This document shows positions 43,541-54,140 of a DNA stretch of 64,000 bases, one piece after another. The first letter of the stretch is position 1. Each line of letters opens with the position of its first letter. Origin of the DNA: Mesostigma viride (Eukaryota > Streptophyta > Mesostigmatophyceae > Mesostigmatales > Mesostigmataceae); contig RPFO01000106.1 in NCBI GenBank assembly GCA_009746045.1, positions 1,034,869-1,098,868 of the forward strand, given 5' to 3'. The notes under the pieces are model-generated. The model did no database searches, was not told where the DNA came from, and worked only from the letters and a program-made list of their open reading frames with translations. A program made the translations under genes and the position numbers.

Positions 43541-46500
43541 CATGGCAACGGCCGCGCCCACGGCAATGGCCACGGCAACGGCCACAGCCATGGCGGCAGC
43601 AGCGGGGGGCGCGGCGGGCGCGGTGGTGGTCGCGGTGGTGGCGCAGGGGTCGGGCGTGGTCGCGGGCCGCCCTGCTCCGTCTGCGCCAAGCCTGGACATG
43701 ACGCCGCCACCTGCTGGACTGCCCATCCCGCCCAGCGCCCTGCTCACCTCCGCGGTGACGGCGCCGGGCACGCCCATCACACCGACGCAGGCCTGCCTCC
43801 CTTGGAGACGACGTACGCGTTCCACGTGGGTCGAGGCCCTTTGTGTGCTTCCCTGCGCGCCAACCCTTTAGGTGCTTCCCTGCGCGACGGTGTGCAGCCT
43901 CACGGGCAGGCCTCGCTTCGTCCAGTGCACGGCCTTGCGCCTTCCCCGTCCCGCTCGGGCAGTCGTCTCTCGGCACCCCGCCCCAGCACCTCCTCGGACT
44001 CGACGGCTGGTTCCTCAACCACCGCTCCTTCTGTGCTTCACACGGCCGCAACGGCCTCGGCTAGGTGTGCCCCGGAGTGGGTGGTTGACACGGGTGCCAC
44101 GTACCACATGACGCCTCACCGGGCGGACTTTGGCGATGGATTTGATCCCGCCTTCCGGCTGCGCATCACCGGCTCGGGCGGCAATCTGCATGCGGGCGGC
44201 AGGGGCCCTCTGCTTCTCCGGCTCGGCACCCCGGACGTGCACCTCGGCCCAGCTTTGTATGTCCCAGGCCTTCAGGCCCGCCTACTCTCGGTGAGCCAGC
44301 TCTTTAAAGCCGGCCATGATGTGGACTTTAAGCACCTGCGCCTCACTTTGGGGACCCGCACGTTCCCCCTCGTGGAGTGTGACGGCATTTACTTGCTCCG
44401 CGGGGTGGCGCCCCATGCCCTCGCCACATCAGCCGCCCCCGTGGACCTGATGCAGTGGCACCTGCGCCTCGGACACGCTGGCGCGGATCGTATTGCTCGG
44501 CTAGCCGCCGACCCCGCCTCAAACATGGTGACCCACGGTCCCAAGGCTCCCACGTGTCCTTCCTGCCCTGCCGGACACTTGCGGCGGAGCAGCTTTCCCC
44601 CCAGCACGACGCCACGCTGCGCGACCCCTCGCCATCGCCTGCACTGCGACCTGCTAGGTCCCATGCGGACCCCTGCCGTGTTGGGGGACTGGCGGTATGT
44701 CCTGGGCATCACGGATGAAGCCACTCGTTTTCACTGGGTTTACTTCTTGAAGACGAAGGACGCTGCCGTTGGGAGCCTGCGTCACTTCCTGGCCACGGAG
44801 ATCAAGCCGTTCCGGGCGTCCGCGGCCACGGCGCCTGTGGAGCTTCGCTCCGACCAAGACGCGGTTTTCACTGGCCAGGACTGGCGCGCCGTCTGCGCCG
44901 AGTATGGCGTGCGGCAAGAGTTCTCGTCCCCCTATACGCCGGAGCAGAACGGCGTGGCGGAGCGATTCTGGGGCGTCGCAGTTAGCATGACCAGGAGCAT
45001 GCTGGCGCATGCTGGCCTCGGCAAGGAGTTCTGGGCTCTAGCCTTTGCATGCGCCATCTACATCATCAACAGGCTGCCCTGCCGCAGCAACCCGGAGCAC
45101 GCAACGCCCTACTTCCTCATGTATGGGCGCCCTGCGGATTTATCCGGCATGCGTGTGTTTGGCTGCCCCTCCCACGTCTTGGTTGAGGGGGCAGCCCGTG
45201 AGAAGTTTGATTCTCGCGCTGAGGATGGCCTCTTCGTGGGATACAAGCTTGACTCCCCGGCCTACCTCGTATGGGTGCCCGACAAGGCGACGGGCGGCGG
45301 GCGTGTCATCGAGCGCAAGCACGTGCAGTTCGACGAGACGTGGCGCAACCGGGCCCCGCAGGCTGCGCAGTGGCTCCCGGCGGCCCCCTTTGCGGAGGCC
45401 GACCTCTTTCCCGCCGACATGCTGACTCCTGCCCCTTTGCAGTTACCCTCTGCCTCTGCCGAGGACTCTGGGGGGCCGGCAACGCCCTCCACTGCCTTGC
45501 CCGCAGGCCGTGAGGACAGCTATGTCAGCATCGGGGGGACTCCTGAGCGTTTCGTTCTCCCCCCGGCCGCCGCTGCGGCCATCCAGGCACTTGTGCGGAA
45601 CGGCCATGCTCCGACGGCTCCGGCTCCTGCCTCGGCGCCGACATCTTACCTCACCGTGTCAGATGCTCGACAGCATGCCCCTCTGTTGCGCGGACAGGCC
45701 TCTGGCCACTCGCGTTCTGCGGCGTCATATGAACACGCCGGGGCGGGGATGCCTCCGCCGCATTTGAGTACCTCGGTTGACCTGGAGAGCACGGCTGACA
45801 GCACCGGCTATTCTCCTCCGGCGTCCCCTGGTGCCTCTGCAGGTCTCCTCCCCGTGTGGGGTTCCCGTGGTGCTGCCTTGTGTGGCGACCTTTCTCATGG
45901 CAGTAACACCCCCGCTCCCCCTGGTTTCGGGGGCGATGATGTATTGGATGACGCACTTTCTTCCTGGCCGGATCAACCTGTCACCAAGGCTGCACGGATC
46001 CACGCGCATCACTCACTTGTCGCTGACCTGTGCTTCGCTGCTGCTTTTCATAGCCAGCCTGCGTCCGTGCCCTCCTCTCCCGCTGCCGCCCTTGCCTTGC
46101 CGGAATGGCGCACGGCCATGGAGAGTGAGCTGGCCAGCCTCCAGGAGCACCAGGTTTACGAGCTTCTGCATATGCGTGATCTTCCGCGCGGTGCCAAGCT
46201 CCTACCCACCAAGTGGGTCTTCGCCCAGAAAGCTGATGGGCGGTGCAAGGCCCGGTTTGTGTGCAAGGGGTTTGCACAGCGCGAGGGCATTGATTTCGGT
46301 GAGACTTTTGCTCCCACCGTCCGTGCTGCCACCGTGCGCCTGGGCTTGGCTCGTGCTGGCACTGCTGGCCACCCCATCCGGCAGCTGGATGTCCGCACCG
46401 CGTTCCTCTATGCTGAGTTGGAGGAGGACGTGTATGTCCTTCCCCCCAAGGGCTTTGAGGAGCGCGACCCCACTGGCCAAACGTACCTCTGGCGCCTCCG

Positions 46501-47578
46501 GCGGAGCCTCTATGGGCTCAAACAGGCGCCCCGGAACTGGCACCACACGCTCCGGGACTACCTCATCCATGAGACTGGCGCTGTCCAGAGCACCACGGAC
46601 ACGTGTCTGTTCCTGTATGTTGGTGGTTTTGCCTTCGTCCATGTCGACGATCTCCTGGTCTCCCACTCCTCGGCGGAGTGGCTATCGCAGTGGACCCAAC
46701 GGGTGTCCCAGCGCTTCCAGATCACCGAGACGGATGCCCCCTCCCTCTTTCTGGGGGTCTCCCTGGTCCTCGACCCGCCGGCGCGCACAGTTTTTCTGCA
46801 CCAAGGCCCGTATCTGGAGGCCCTCGCTGAGCGCTTTGGGGTCTCCCCACGGGCGGTGAAGACGCCCGTCGTCCCCAACACCCCCCGTGGTGAGGGGGGG
46901 CTTCTCAACGCGGACGACACTCGCGTCTACCAAGCGATCACCGGGGCACTCCTGTATGCGATGGGATGCACTCGGCCTGACCTGGCATTCGCAGTCAACC
47001 TGCTGACTCAGAATATGAAAAACCCTACTGTAAGCGACCTTGGGCTGGCACGCCGGGTGCTTCAGTACGCGGTACACACCAAGGACCTGGGTCTGTCCTA
47101 CTCGGGGCAGGGGGGGCTGGTGGCCTACTCGGATGCCGACTGGGCAAACGATCCTGTGGACCGCAAGTCAATCACTGGCAACGTGGTCATGTACCGCGGT
47201 GCTGCGGTGGAGTGGACCAGTCGCAAGCAGCCCACTCCAGCCCTGTCCACCTGTGAGGCCGAGTACATGGCCCTGTGCGGTGTCACGCAGCAGGTGGTCC
47301 CCCTTCTCACCATCACCAAGGAGTTGGGTGACCCGGCCTCAGGGCCAATTCAGGTGTTTTGCGACAACACTGGTGCTGTGGCTCTGTCACGAGACCCTGT
47401 TCACCCTCGGCGTACCAAGCACATCGACGTCAAGTACCACTACATTCGCGCGAAGGTCGCGGATGGCACCGTTCAGGTGTCTCACCTTCCTGGGGCAGCG
47501 ATGATCGCCGACATGCTCACCAAGGCACTACCTGAGCCACGTTTTGTGGAGCTCAGACACAAGTTGTTGGGTATTTGA
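42755..47578 (+). CDS. Gag-Pol polyprotein of the copia element (1607 codons, main frame)
   Basis: Gag core about 1-190, an Asn-Gly microsatellite-coded stretch about 225-275, and a CCHC knuckle CSVCAKPGHDAATC near 307. Protease VVDTGATYHMT near 445. Integrase: GAG_pre motif WHLRLGH near 568, then D about 631, D about 700 and E about 736 with the standard 35-residue D-E spacing (SDQDAVF, EQNGVAERFW). RT: QLDVRTAFLYAE near 1211 and FVHVDDLLVS near 1297. RNase H: YSDADWA near 1458, STCEAEYMA near 1499, KHIDVKYHYIR near 1555. No stops or deletions, so pol is likely functional. The nominal start is a GTG in mid-Gag; the true start is upstream, beyond the frame break near 42752. Confidence 0.93.
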
Positions 47579-47710
47579 GTTACTGGCAATTAGTGATGAG
47601 ACAACATAAGGACACACTTGCTAGCCTGTGACACTGGTCCCATACTACAGTTCTTTTAGTGAACATTTGTTCTGGCTTGCTTGAGTTTGTTTTCCGGCCT
47701 GTGTGCCGAG

Positions 47711-47719
47711 TAAGGGGGG
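47711..47719 (+). promoter_or_regulatory. Polypurine tract of the copia element
   Basis: An AAGGGGGG run abuts the 3' LTR. 47579-47710 is a short 3' noncoding leader to it. Confidence 0.75.
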
Positions 47720-48158
47720 TGTCAGAAGTATCGACACACCTGCCTGAAACTAGTACTTATAGTTTAGTGCTAGCTCTGGACTACATGAACGGGCATGTGC
47801 CGCATGTCAGTTTAAGTTCTGTTCCATAAGTGACCCAGTCATTCTGTGACTGACCTTGAACTTTGGTTGTGAATGGTTGGCTTGAGATCACGTTATGATT
47901 GTAACTGCCACACAGTCAGAAAAGAACCGGTTTGGTGTGGCCACGTTCATGTAGGTAGATCATAACTGCTACCCAGTAGCTGAGCCTGGAATTGTTTAAA
48001 AGGCGAAGCTACGCACCTTGTTTGCCCTCTTAGTACCTCACACCTCACACACTCCTGTGGTGGAACTAGCAGCCGGCCAGCTGCCGACTGAGACTTATTT
48101 TTATCTGAGTGAAATAAAGTAAAACTTTGTGGCAAACATTGTTTTCTCACTCCTAACA
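47720..48158 (+). repeat. 3' LTR of the 42-48 kb copia element (439 bp)
   Basis: Same ends as the 5' LTR. It carries four extra bases after GCCGCATG and three extra (CAT) after CCACGTT. Confidence 0.95.
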
Positions 48159-48169
48159 ATATGCATTCA

Positions 48170-49894
48170 TTAACCCTTAAACTGTACTGAGTCCGTTTTC
48201 GTGGCGCCAGTTGAACTCGCGCCACTCTAACGGACTGAGTTTGTGGCAGAACCAGGCGCCGCGCCAATAATAATTTAACGGTCAAACCTGGGGGGATCGA
48301 AAGATCTAGACGCAAGCTACGCCTGGCACTATTCAGACCGTACTTTGGACAATTGGCCAGGGAGATATGCTTGAGCAAAGTTAGGGGGGTACCATGGTCT
48401 AACGGGACCGACGTGCATGAAAAATATTGACGCGCACGGCTATGGCGGTGCACACAACTGACTGGTACGAGAGAATGGCTTGACATAACGGACTCAAATT
48501 TTGTAGGCATGATTTTTAGGTCATAAAAACGTTATACCCCTAGCCATGGAACGTTTGAAGATGCGTAGATGGGTCTCGGGGTGCTGGTAGGCGCAGCAAA
48601 TCATGTTAGCGGCCAGGCGGTGACAGTGCGAGTGCTGCATGTTGCTAGGCGGAAATTTTCGAGATATTTGCGCATGGATAAACGTTTGACGTTGTTACCA
48701 ACCAGATTTGCTGGAACTGGCAGCCAGGAAAGGCTCGAGGCTACGTCCATGAATCGGGCGTGCTGGCTCCCGCAGGAAAGGTAATCTGCTGTTCCGACCT
48801 GGTACGTTCTAGCCTCCTACCGTGTTCCGTTAACCGTATCTGGTTGTATTATCGTTTATAACTAATATCAGGGTTATAACCGAGGGCTTGTGATCGTCAT
48901 TTTGTTGTTTTGCTGCCTGTAAGCATCGGCTTGTCATGGTTGTGGAATACCATCAGGTCAAGCAGATTGTAGACCATGTTTGGTCGCTGTTAGCTGAGGC
49001 TGCAACGGAAATAGCGTGATAACGGTTGGTATTGGTTAGTAGTATGGTAACGTTGATTACCCAATGCTTTTCCTGGCTAAAACAGCCCGAGACAAGTTCT
49101 TTTCTGACCAGTTTCAGGCATGGCTTCTTGTTTTGCTGGCCAACGCCCACCTTCTTATATTGCAGTCCATTGCATGTGACAAACATGGAGATACCCAATA
49201 CCTGTTTGCATGGAAGCATTACCAACTTGTTCCTTTTGTTTTCTTCATTGTTGCAAAGAACGTGGAGGTGTTTTGTCATTCATTTGGTGCGTTAGTGATG
49301 TAGCTCCTTGCCAGCCCTTTGACGCGTGCTTGAGGCCTTGATATGAGCCTTTCACCTATTGTTTAGCATGGTCTTGTGTCTTATATGCTGGGCATGATGT
49401 TTGCATTGCTTTTGTTGCCATCTAGTTGTTGTTTTGTGCCACTTTGGGATAGTAAACCTATGCGGTAGTGCTAGCAACCGTCCCAAAATAACTTGCACCG
49501 TTATAACGGCCTGAGCTATTTTGGGCTGTTTGCTAGCTAGCCTGTGCAGTTCTGTGGCATTTCATGTTTTGAATGCATTGATGGCATGCCTATGATTATG
49601 ATAAACTGCCTTTAAAAGGCCAGGGCCAACTGATTTGTGTAAATGGTCGATAATGCATTATATATGTCTCCAACCCCACGTGCACTGTACCCCCCTGGGG
49701 GGGGCGCTATTTATAGCTCATGTGGGGCATGCATATATGACCAACCACATGTCCCCAGTGTTATTTGATATATAAGCATGCTTCCTTCCAAGGGTGGGCC
49801 AGAAAATATTATTTGGCTAGATACTCTCGTACTTACAAAGATACCCCAACTCAGTCCGTTACGGTGGTTCCAGTTCAGACAGTTGAAGGGTTAA
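48170..49894. mobile_element. TTAA-ended DNA element (right copy, inverted)
   Basis: Begins TTAACCCTTAAACTG and ends CAGTTGAAGGGTTAA; it is the reverse complement of a shorter version of 39206-41293. It holds the same two coding-like stretches: about 48545-48784 with a 2-nt indel that breaks the frame, and 49064-49303 (CDKHGDTQYLFAWKHY). (TTAA)n extends beyond the right end. Confidence 0.65.
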
Positions 49895-49978
49895 TTAATT
49901 AATTAGAAACACAACTCCGTTGGGAGTATATGTAGCACATAGCCCGGCCTGAGAAGGGGCATATAATATATGGCTTGT

Positions 49979-50196
49979 CGGTGGCGCTGACTCGGGCCAT
50001 GGCTGACATCATGCTCCGCCGTACGCGGGCTGATTTTGCGGTGCAGCAGGGCTATTAGGTTCCTCCCGTTAGGCGTTTCCATTGGTCTTATCGTAGTATA
50101 GAGCTTAATTGACATGGCTCTGTATATAGGTTTATAGCTGGGCGTTTGCTTTGGTTTGAGTGCTTTCACTCTGCTGTAAGTAATAATACTTTTAAT
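49979..50196. mobile_element. Nested 218-bp insertion with 13-bp target duplication
   Basis: ATATATGGCTTGT occurs at 49966-49978 and 50197-50209. The uninterrupted sequence can be read from sister copies at 1350 and 24640. No ORF; the A/T-rich right end (AATAATACTTTTAAT) suggests a short retroposon in plus orientation. Confidence 0.75.
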
Positions 50197-51156
50197 ATAT
50201 ATGGCTTGTAATACACTCTTAGCTACTTCCGGCTGCAGGTGGGGCCGGGGAATTAATGTAAACTGCCACCTATACTCTGGGTGCACAAAGTGCACCTGCC
50301 CACCGCTGTATTCACTGGGCACCTAGCCTAGCTACCGGGCACCGACAGAGGGGGGAAGATCAGCATGGCTATACAGAACTGGCGGAAGCTAGGGCATGCA
50401 TGCATGGCGCCGGCCTCAGCAGAGAGTAGCTCTCTGCGTGGGCACAGCATATAAACAAAATAAATAAAGCTTGACATCATCTGGTGTGTGGCGCATCATG
50501 GGCACACATGGACATGACTAAGTAATGTTCATGAGTCAGCTGGTATAGCGCCTGTAGTAGGGATGTGCATGTACAACAAGGCCACGGTCTAACTATGCTA
50601 CACTACTAGTACTGCTGTATTCCCCTAAGCTGGGGCGTCTGGGGTCACTGGGGCCGCGGTCGTCGAGCTAGGGGGTCGCGTGCCATGCAGGGCTTGTGGC
50701 CGACGTAGATGCATGGCCGCCCCCTAGCTTCCAGTACACCGGCTGCCCCGCCGGCCTTGCATGGTCTGCCGGAGCTGGAGCCGGTAGGTCGATCGGCCAT
50801 AGCTCCCGTCGCCGGTGTTGCTGCGCCAGGGTCAAGTCATTGTCCAGGGTGAAGGGAGTCATTCTCGAGCCGCTTGCGGCGTCTGAGAAAAGAAATCTTG
50901 TCCGCCGGGTTCTTAAAGGTGCATGAGAAGAAGCGGGGGCGCCCGCCAGCCTCACCCCGCGCGCCGGGAAGACGGTGGCCGGTGGGCGACCAGCTCAATC
51001 TCACCACTGAGTAAGGCCCATGCAACCAAGGATTTCTCTCTCAAACGCACGTGCAAGCTTCTCGGAATTCTCACCTTCCACCAGGGCGAGGTTCTTGACG
51101 AATATGACGTTGAGGATGTCCGCCCAGGTCCGGATGGGAGGAGCATCACCAGCCAG

Positions 51157-51455
51157 CTCCTGTTTTCTCCCCACGGGCCCCGCGGCCCGTTGCTAGCCAG
51201 GGTAGAAGTCCGCAGGTGGAGGTTAATATTGGTCCTGAGGATAGCCGCTACACTACCGCCTCGTCTGCCATTACAGTCGGTAGAGGACAGCTCGGATGAG
51301 GATTACATCCCCATCTAGTGTTGCAGTTGGGGGATGATGCAGACGATATTTGTTTAAACTTTTGAGTTATTATGTTTCGAATGAGATTAGCATAGTACTC
51401 CGTGGCATGCCTTTCCGCATGATCGACACGCAAGTACTTACTTACTTACTTACTT
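51157..51455 (+). mobile_element. Nested LINE 3' fragment with (ACTT)n tail
   Basis: Flanked by ACCAGCCAG at 51148-51156 and 51456-51464. It contains the last ~50 codons of a protein (ending SSDEDYIPI), then a stop, a ~125-bp 3' UTR and an (ACTT)n tail. The UTR matches 4008-4118. Confidence 0.75.
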
Positions 51456-52410
51456 ACCAGCCAGGCCAGCTAGCTGGCTTGGCGGCAATGTCCTTCACCA
51501 CCTGGGCGGTGATGCCTGTGGTGTTTTGCAGGCATCCGATGCATGGCGATGGCGAATTGTCCTCAGTGGAGGCGCTCGTCGATGTCGCGGAGCTGGATGG
51601 TGATGGAGTCGGTGGAGTCGGAGAAGGGGGGGGGGGGAAGGCGGGGAGGGTGGCGGTGGCGGTGGGGATGGCGGGGAGCTCACTCAGCCAGCGTGCGCAG
51701 GCCCACAGCTGCCACATCTGCAGCTAGGGCGTCACGTGCTGTGAGATATGGCTTCTTGGAGGTGGAGGAGGAAGGTGCATGGATTCGGTCAAGGGGGCGG
51801 TGGGTTTCCAGAGGTCCACGGCACAGCGCTGAAGGATGGAAAAGAGGGCGGCGAGCTGAAGGCGCGGTCGGGACCAGCCCTAGACAGGTCAGGCCCACGG
51901 TGAGAAAACTGGCTGTCAGACTGGCCGCGGAGGCAATGATGGCTTTGGAGGCGCTGACACAGGTCAAGAAGGGAGGCGTACGACCCATAAAACACGAGCT
52001 CCAGTATCCTGATGGGTGGCATGTCGAAATAGCCAGTTCTGTGGACCTCGAAGGTGGAAAACGACCTGGCAACGTCAAAGTCGTGCTCAGACCAGCTATA
52101 GGCTCGGCTGGGCGGCTGCGATGGGCTCAGGCGATGCAGAAGGGAGGCATTAAGCCCGGGAGGGCTAATTCGAGGCGACCACCAGTGCGCGACTAGTGTC
52201 ACCGCTGCCTGCCGGACCTGAGGGCGAAGAGTGCAGCCGGAGCTGCATCGACGTATTTTCAGGGCTTAGCGCAGCCGCCAGGCTGCGTTGCGTAGAGGAG
52301 CGTTTGCTCGTCATATGTTGCGTAACAGCTTCGGAAAATTATATCACCGTGTGCGTCTTAGAAAGGCGTTCGAAGCGATTGTGATATTCACAGCCGAATT
52401 TGGTGCCCAA

Positions 52411-52559
52411 TTAATTAATTAATAGACACGTGACTGCGTCACGTGAGCATAAGTCCTCAGTGGGAGGGGAACATGGGATGGAATGGATGGTATAAGCTAT
52501 CTAGGTCCTAGTTACAGGGGTGTGGGCACCGCGGCCCGAATCGCTATGAATGCCATACT
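52411..52559 (-). mobile_element. Nested ~150-bp insertion with (TTAA)n tail
   Basis: Flanked by TGCCCAA at 52404-52410 and 52560-52566. The TTAATTAATTAATAG at its left end is the 3' tail read on the minus strand, followed by the palindrome CACGTGACTGCGTCACGTG. The reverse complement of that region also precedes the tail at 37560-37602. Confidence 0.7.
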
Positions 52560-52984
52560 TGCCCAAACGTGTAAGTTATGAGCTCCGCCGTCAGCCATGG
52601 CTATCTTGTGGCTTGCATGATCTCCCATGGCTACATGATCTCCGCTATGCATGCTTCTGTCGAAGCTTTACGTACTGCGCCCGCAGTACGTAACTGCTAC
52701 TAGCTAGACTCTCCCAGTGAGCAGTTTAATTGAACCCGTGGCCTGCCTTTCAAGGCAATCATCGAGAAGGGCCCTTCGATCTTATCCGGGGGGGGGGTTA
52801 TATGCCCCCTTCTTGCTGTGCATCAAACAGGGATCGATCGATGAAGTTACCTACCTACTCAGAAGTCGGTACCCCGTGGTCAACTCAGTCTCCCAATGGA
52901 GGCGCCTTGAAATGGATGGATGAATGAATGATGATTGTCAATACTTACCGACCCCTTATTTTTTTGTTACATTTGAATGTCCCA

Positions 52985-53457
52985 TTTGGATTATTAGGGT
53001 CCGAATACAGCAGTAGTAGTGTAGAATAGTCAGGCCTAGCAGTGGCCTTGTACATGTATGCCTACGTACTACAGGCACTATACCAGCTGATGCCTTAGCA
53101 TTCTTTAGTCATGTACATGTGTGCCTATGATGTGCCACACTCCAGATGATGCCTAGCTTTATTGAATTATGCTGTGCCCATGCAGGGAGTTACTCCCTGC
53201 TGAGAAGCCATGCCCTAGCTAGCCTTTGTATAGCCATGCTGATCTTCCCCCCTATGCCAGCACCTTTCGTTACGTGAGCTAGGATAGCGATAGTGGTGTG
53301 CAGGTGCACTTTGTGCACCCAGAGCAGGTGTAGTTTACACCCTACCCTTGCAGGAAGTAGCCCAGAGTGTATTATAAGCCATATACCCCTTCTCGGGGAT
53401 ATGTGCTACATATACTCCCAACGGAGTTATGTTACAATTCAATTCAATTCAATTCAT
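52985..53457 (+). mobile_element. 5'-truncated 3' end of an ORF1-only retroposon
   Basis: Plus-strand copy of the 3' UTR seen on the minus strand at 1283-1722. It starts just after the ORF1 stop region (GAATACAGCAGTAGTAGTG) and ends with ACTCCCAACGGAGTTATG and four AATTC units. 5' truncation is the usual result of target-primed reverse transcription. Confidence 0.75.
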
Positions 53458-54140
53458 TCGGATGCAACTTGCCATTTATTTATAGGGCGTCCCCAACATC
53501 TACTGCTCCAATTTTGGTACTTTTGAAATTCCATGCCTGGAGCGCAAAGTTTGCAATATATGTGCCGTTTGTAGCTCTAGCTCTATAATAACCTGACCAA
53601 CCCCGCATTCCTCAAAGTACTTAGCACTTGTTGCCTATTCTCATTATGCGAATCACATGATTAGGATGTGCTTCATGATTGCTATTGCTCGAGATTCAAT
53701 TAAGAATGATTGACATCAATAAATGATGAACCAAATAAACCAAATTAGGCCACTTGACAAGTTCATGATCCATTTAAATTGTACAATTAAGCGATTAATT
53801 AATTCATAAATCATACATTACATGGGATACCCCCGTCGACGAGCTAGTGGTACGTACAATGAAACATTTGAGTTTGTAACATGTCTCCATGGATATATAC
53901 ATGTATGCTGGACCTCGCGCATCTCAGCCCTCTAAGAAATGTTATTTGAACTCAGGTCTAGATCTAAATATATACATGATCTGGATAATATTATACACTT
54001 CCTTAAAAGAGCATGAATCGAGCTTTACAATTCAGGACAAGGAACTCGTTTGCAAATCACGGCTGAAAGGCAAGTGCTCACAACGAAGCACGTGCTCTCA
54101 AGGCTGTCCACCTCGTCCAACCAAGCCCGGGCGAGCTGGC
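53458..54140. other. A/T-rich stretch without recognised gene
   Basis: No coding-like ORF or repeat family recognised. Terminal repeats of the neighbouring transposase gene were looked for here and not found. Confidence 0.4.

Larger units (their letters stand above)
41774..48158 (+). mobile_element. Ty1/copia LTR retrotransposon, nearly intact
   Basis: LTRs at 41774-42205 and 47720-48158, flanked by a 5-bp duplication ATATG (41769-41773, 48159-48163). The LTRs have TG...CA ends and differ only by a 4-bp and a 3-bp indel. Order inside: primer site, leader, gag-protease-integrase-RT-RNase H in the classical copia order, polypurine tract. It lies between the two inverted TTAA-ended elements, seven bases from the right one. 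Confidence 0.95.
49905..52620 (-). mobile_element. Degenerate ORF1-only retroposon with three nested insertions
   Basis: In minus-strand order: the shared leader (52620-52320, split by an insertion), a broken ORF1 (about 52310-50640, recognisable by the STQRSLAAALS start and QQHRRRELWP near the end), and a 3' UTR down to 49905 (ACTCCGTTGGGAGTATATG). Insertions at 49979-50196, 51157-51455 and 52411-52559 each have target duplications. Confidence 0.7.

Noticed and set aside
43102-44051. Minus-strand ORFs up to 278 codons
   Set aside because: Shadows of the Gag region; Arg/Cys or Pro/Leu repeats come from the NG-coding microsatellite.
45777-46859. 360-codon plus-strand ORF inside the copia pol
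   Set aside because: Alternate frame of the RT region; the true frame carries all RT motifs.
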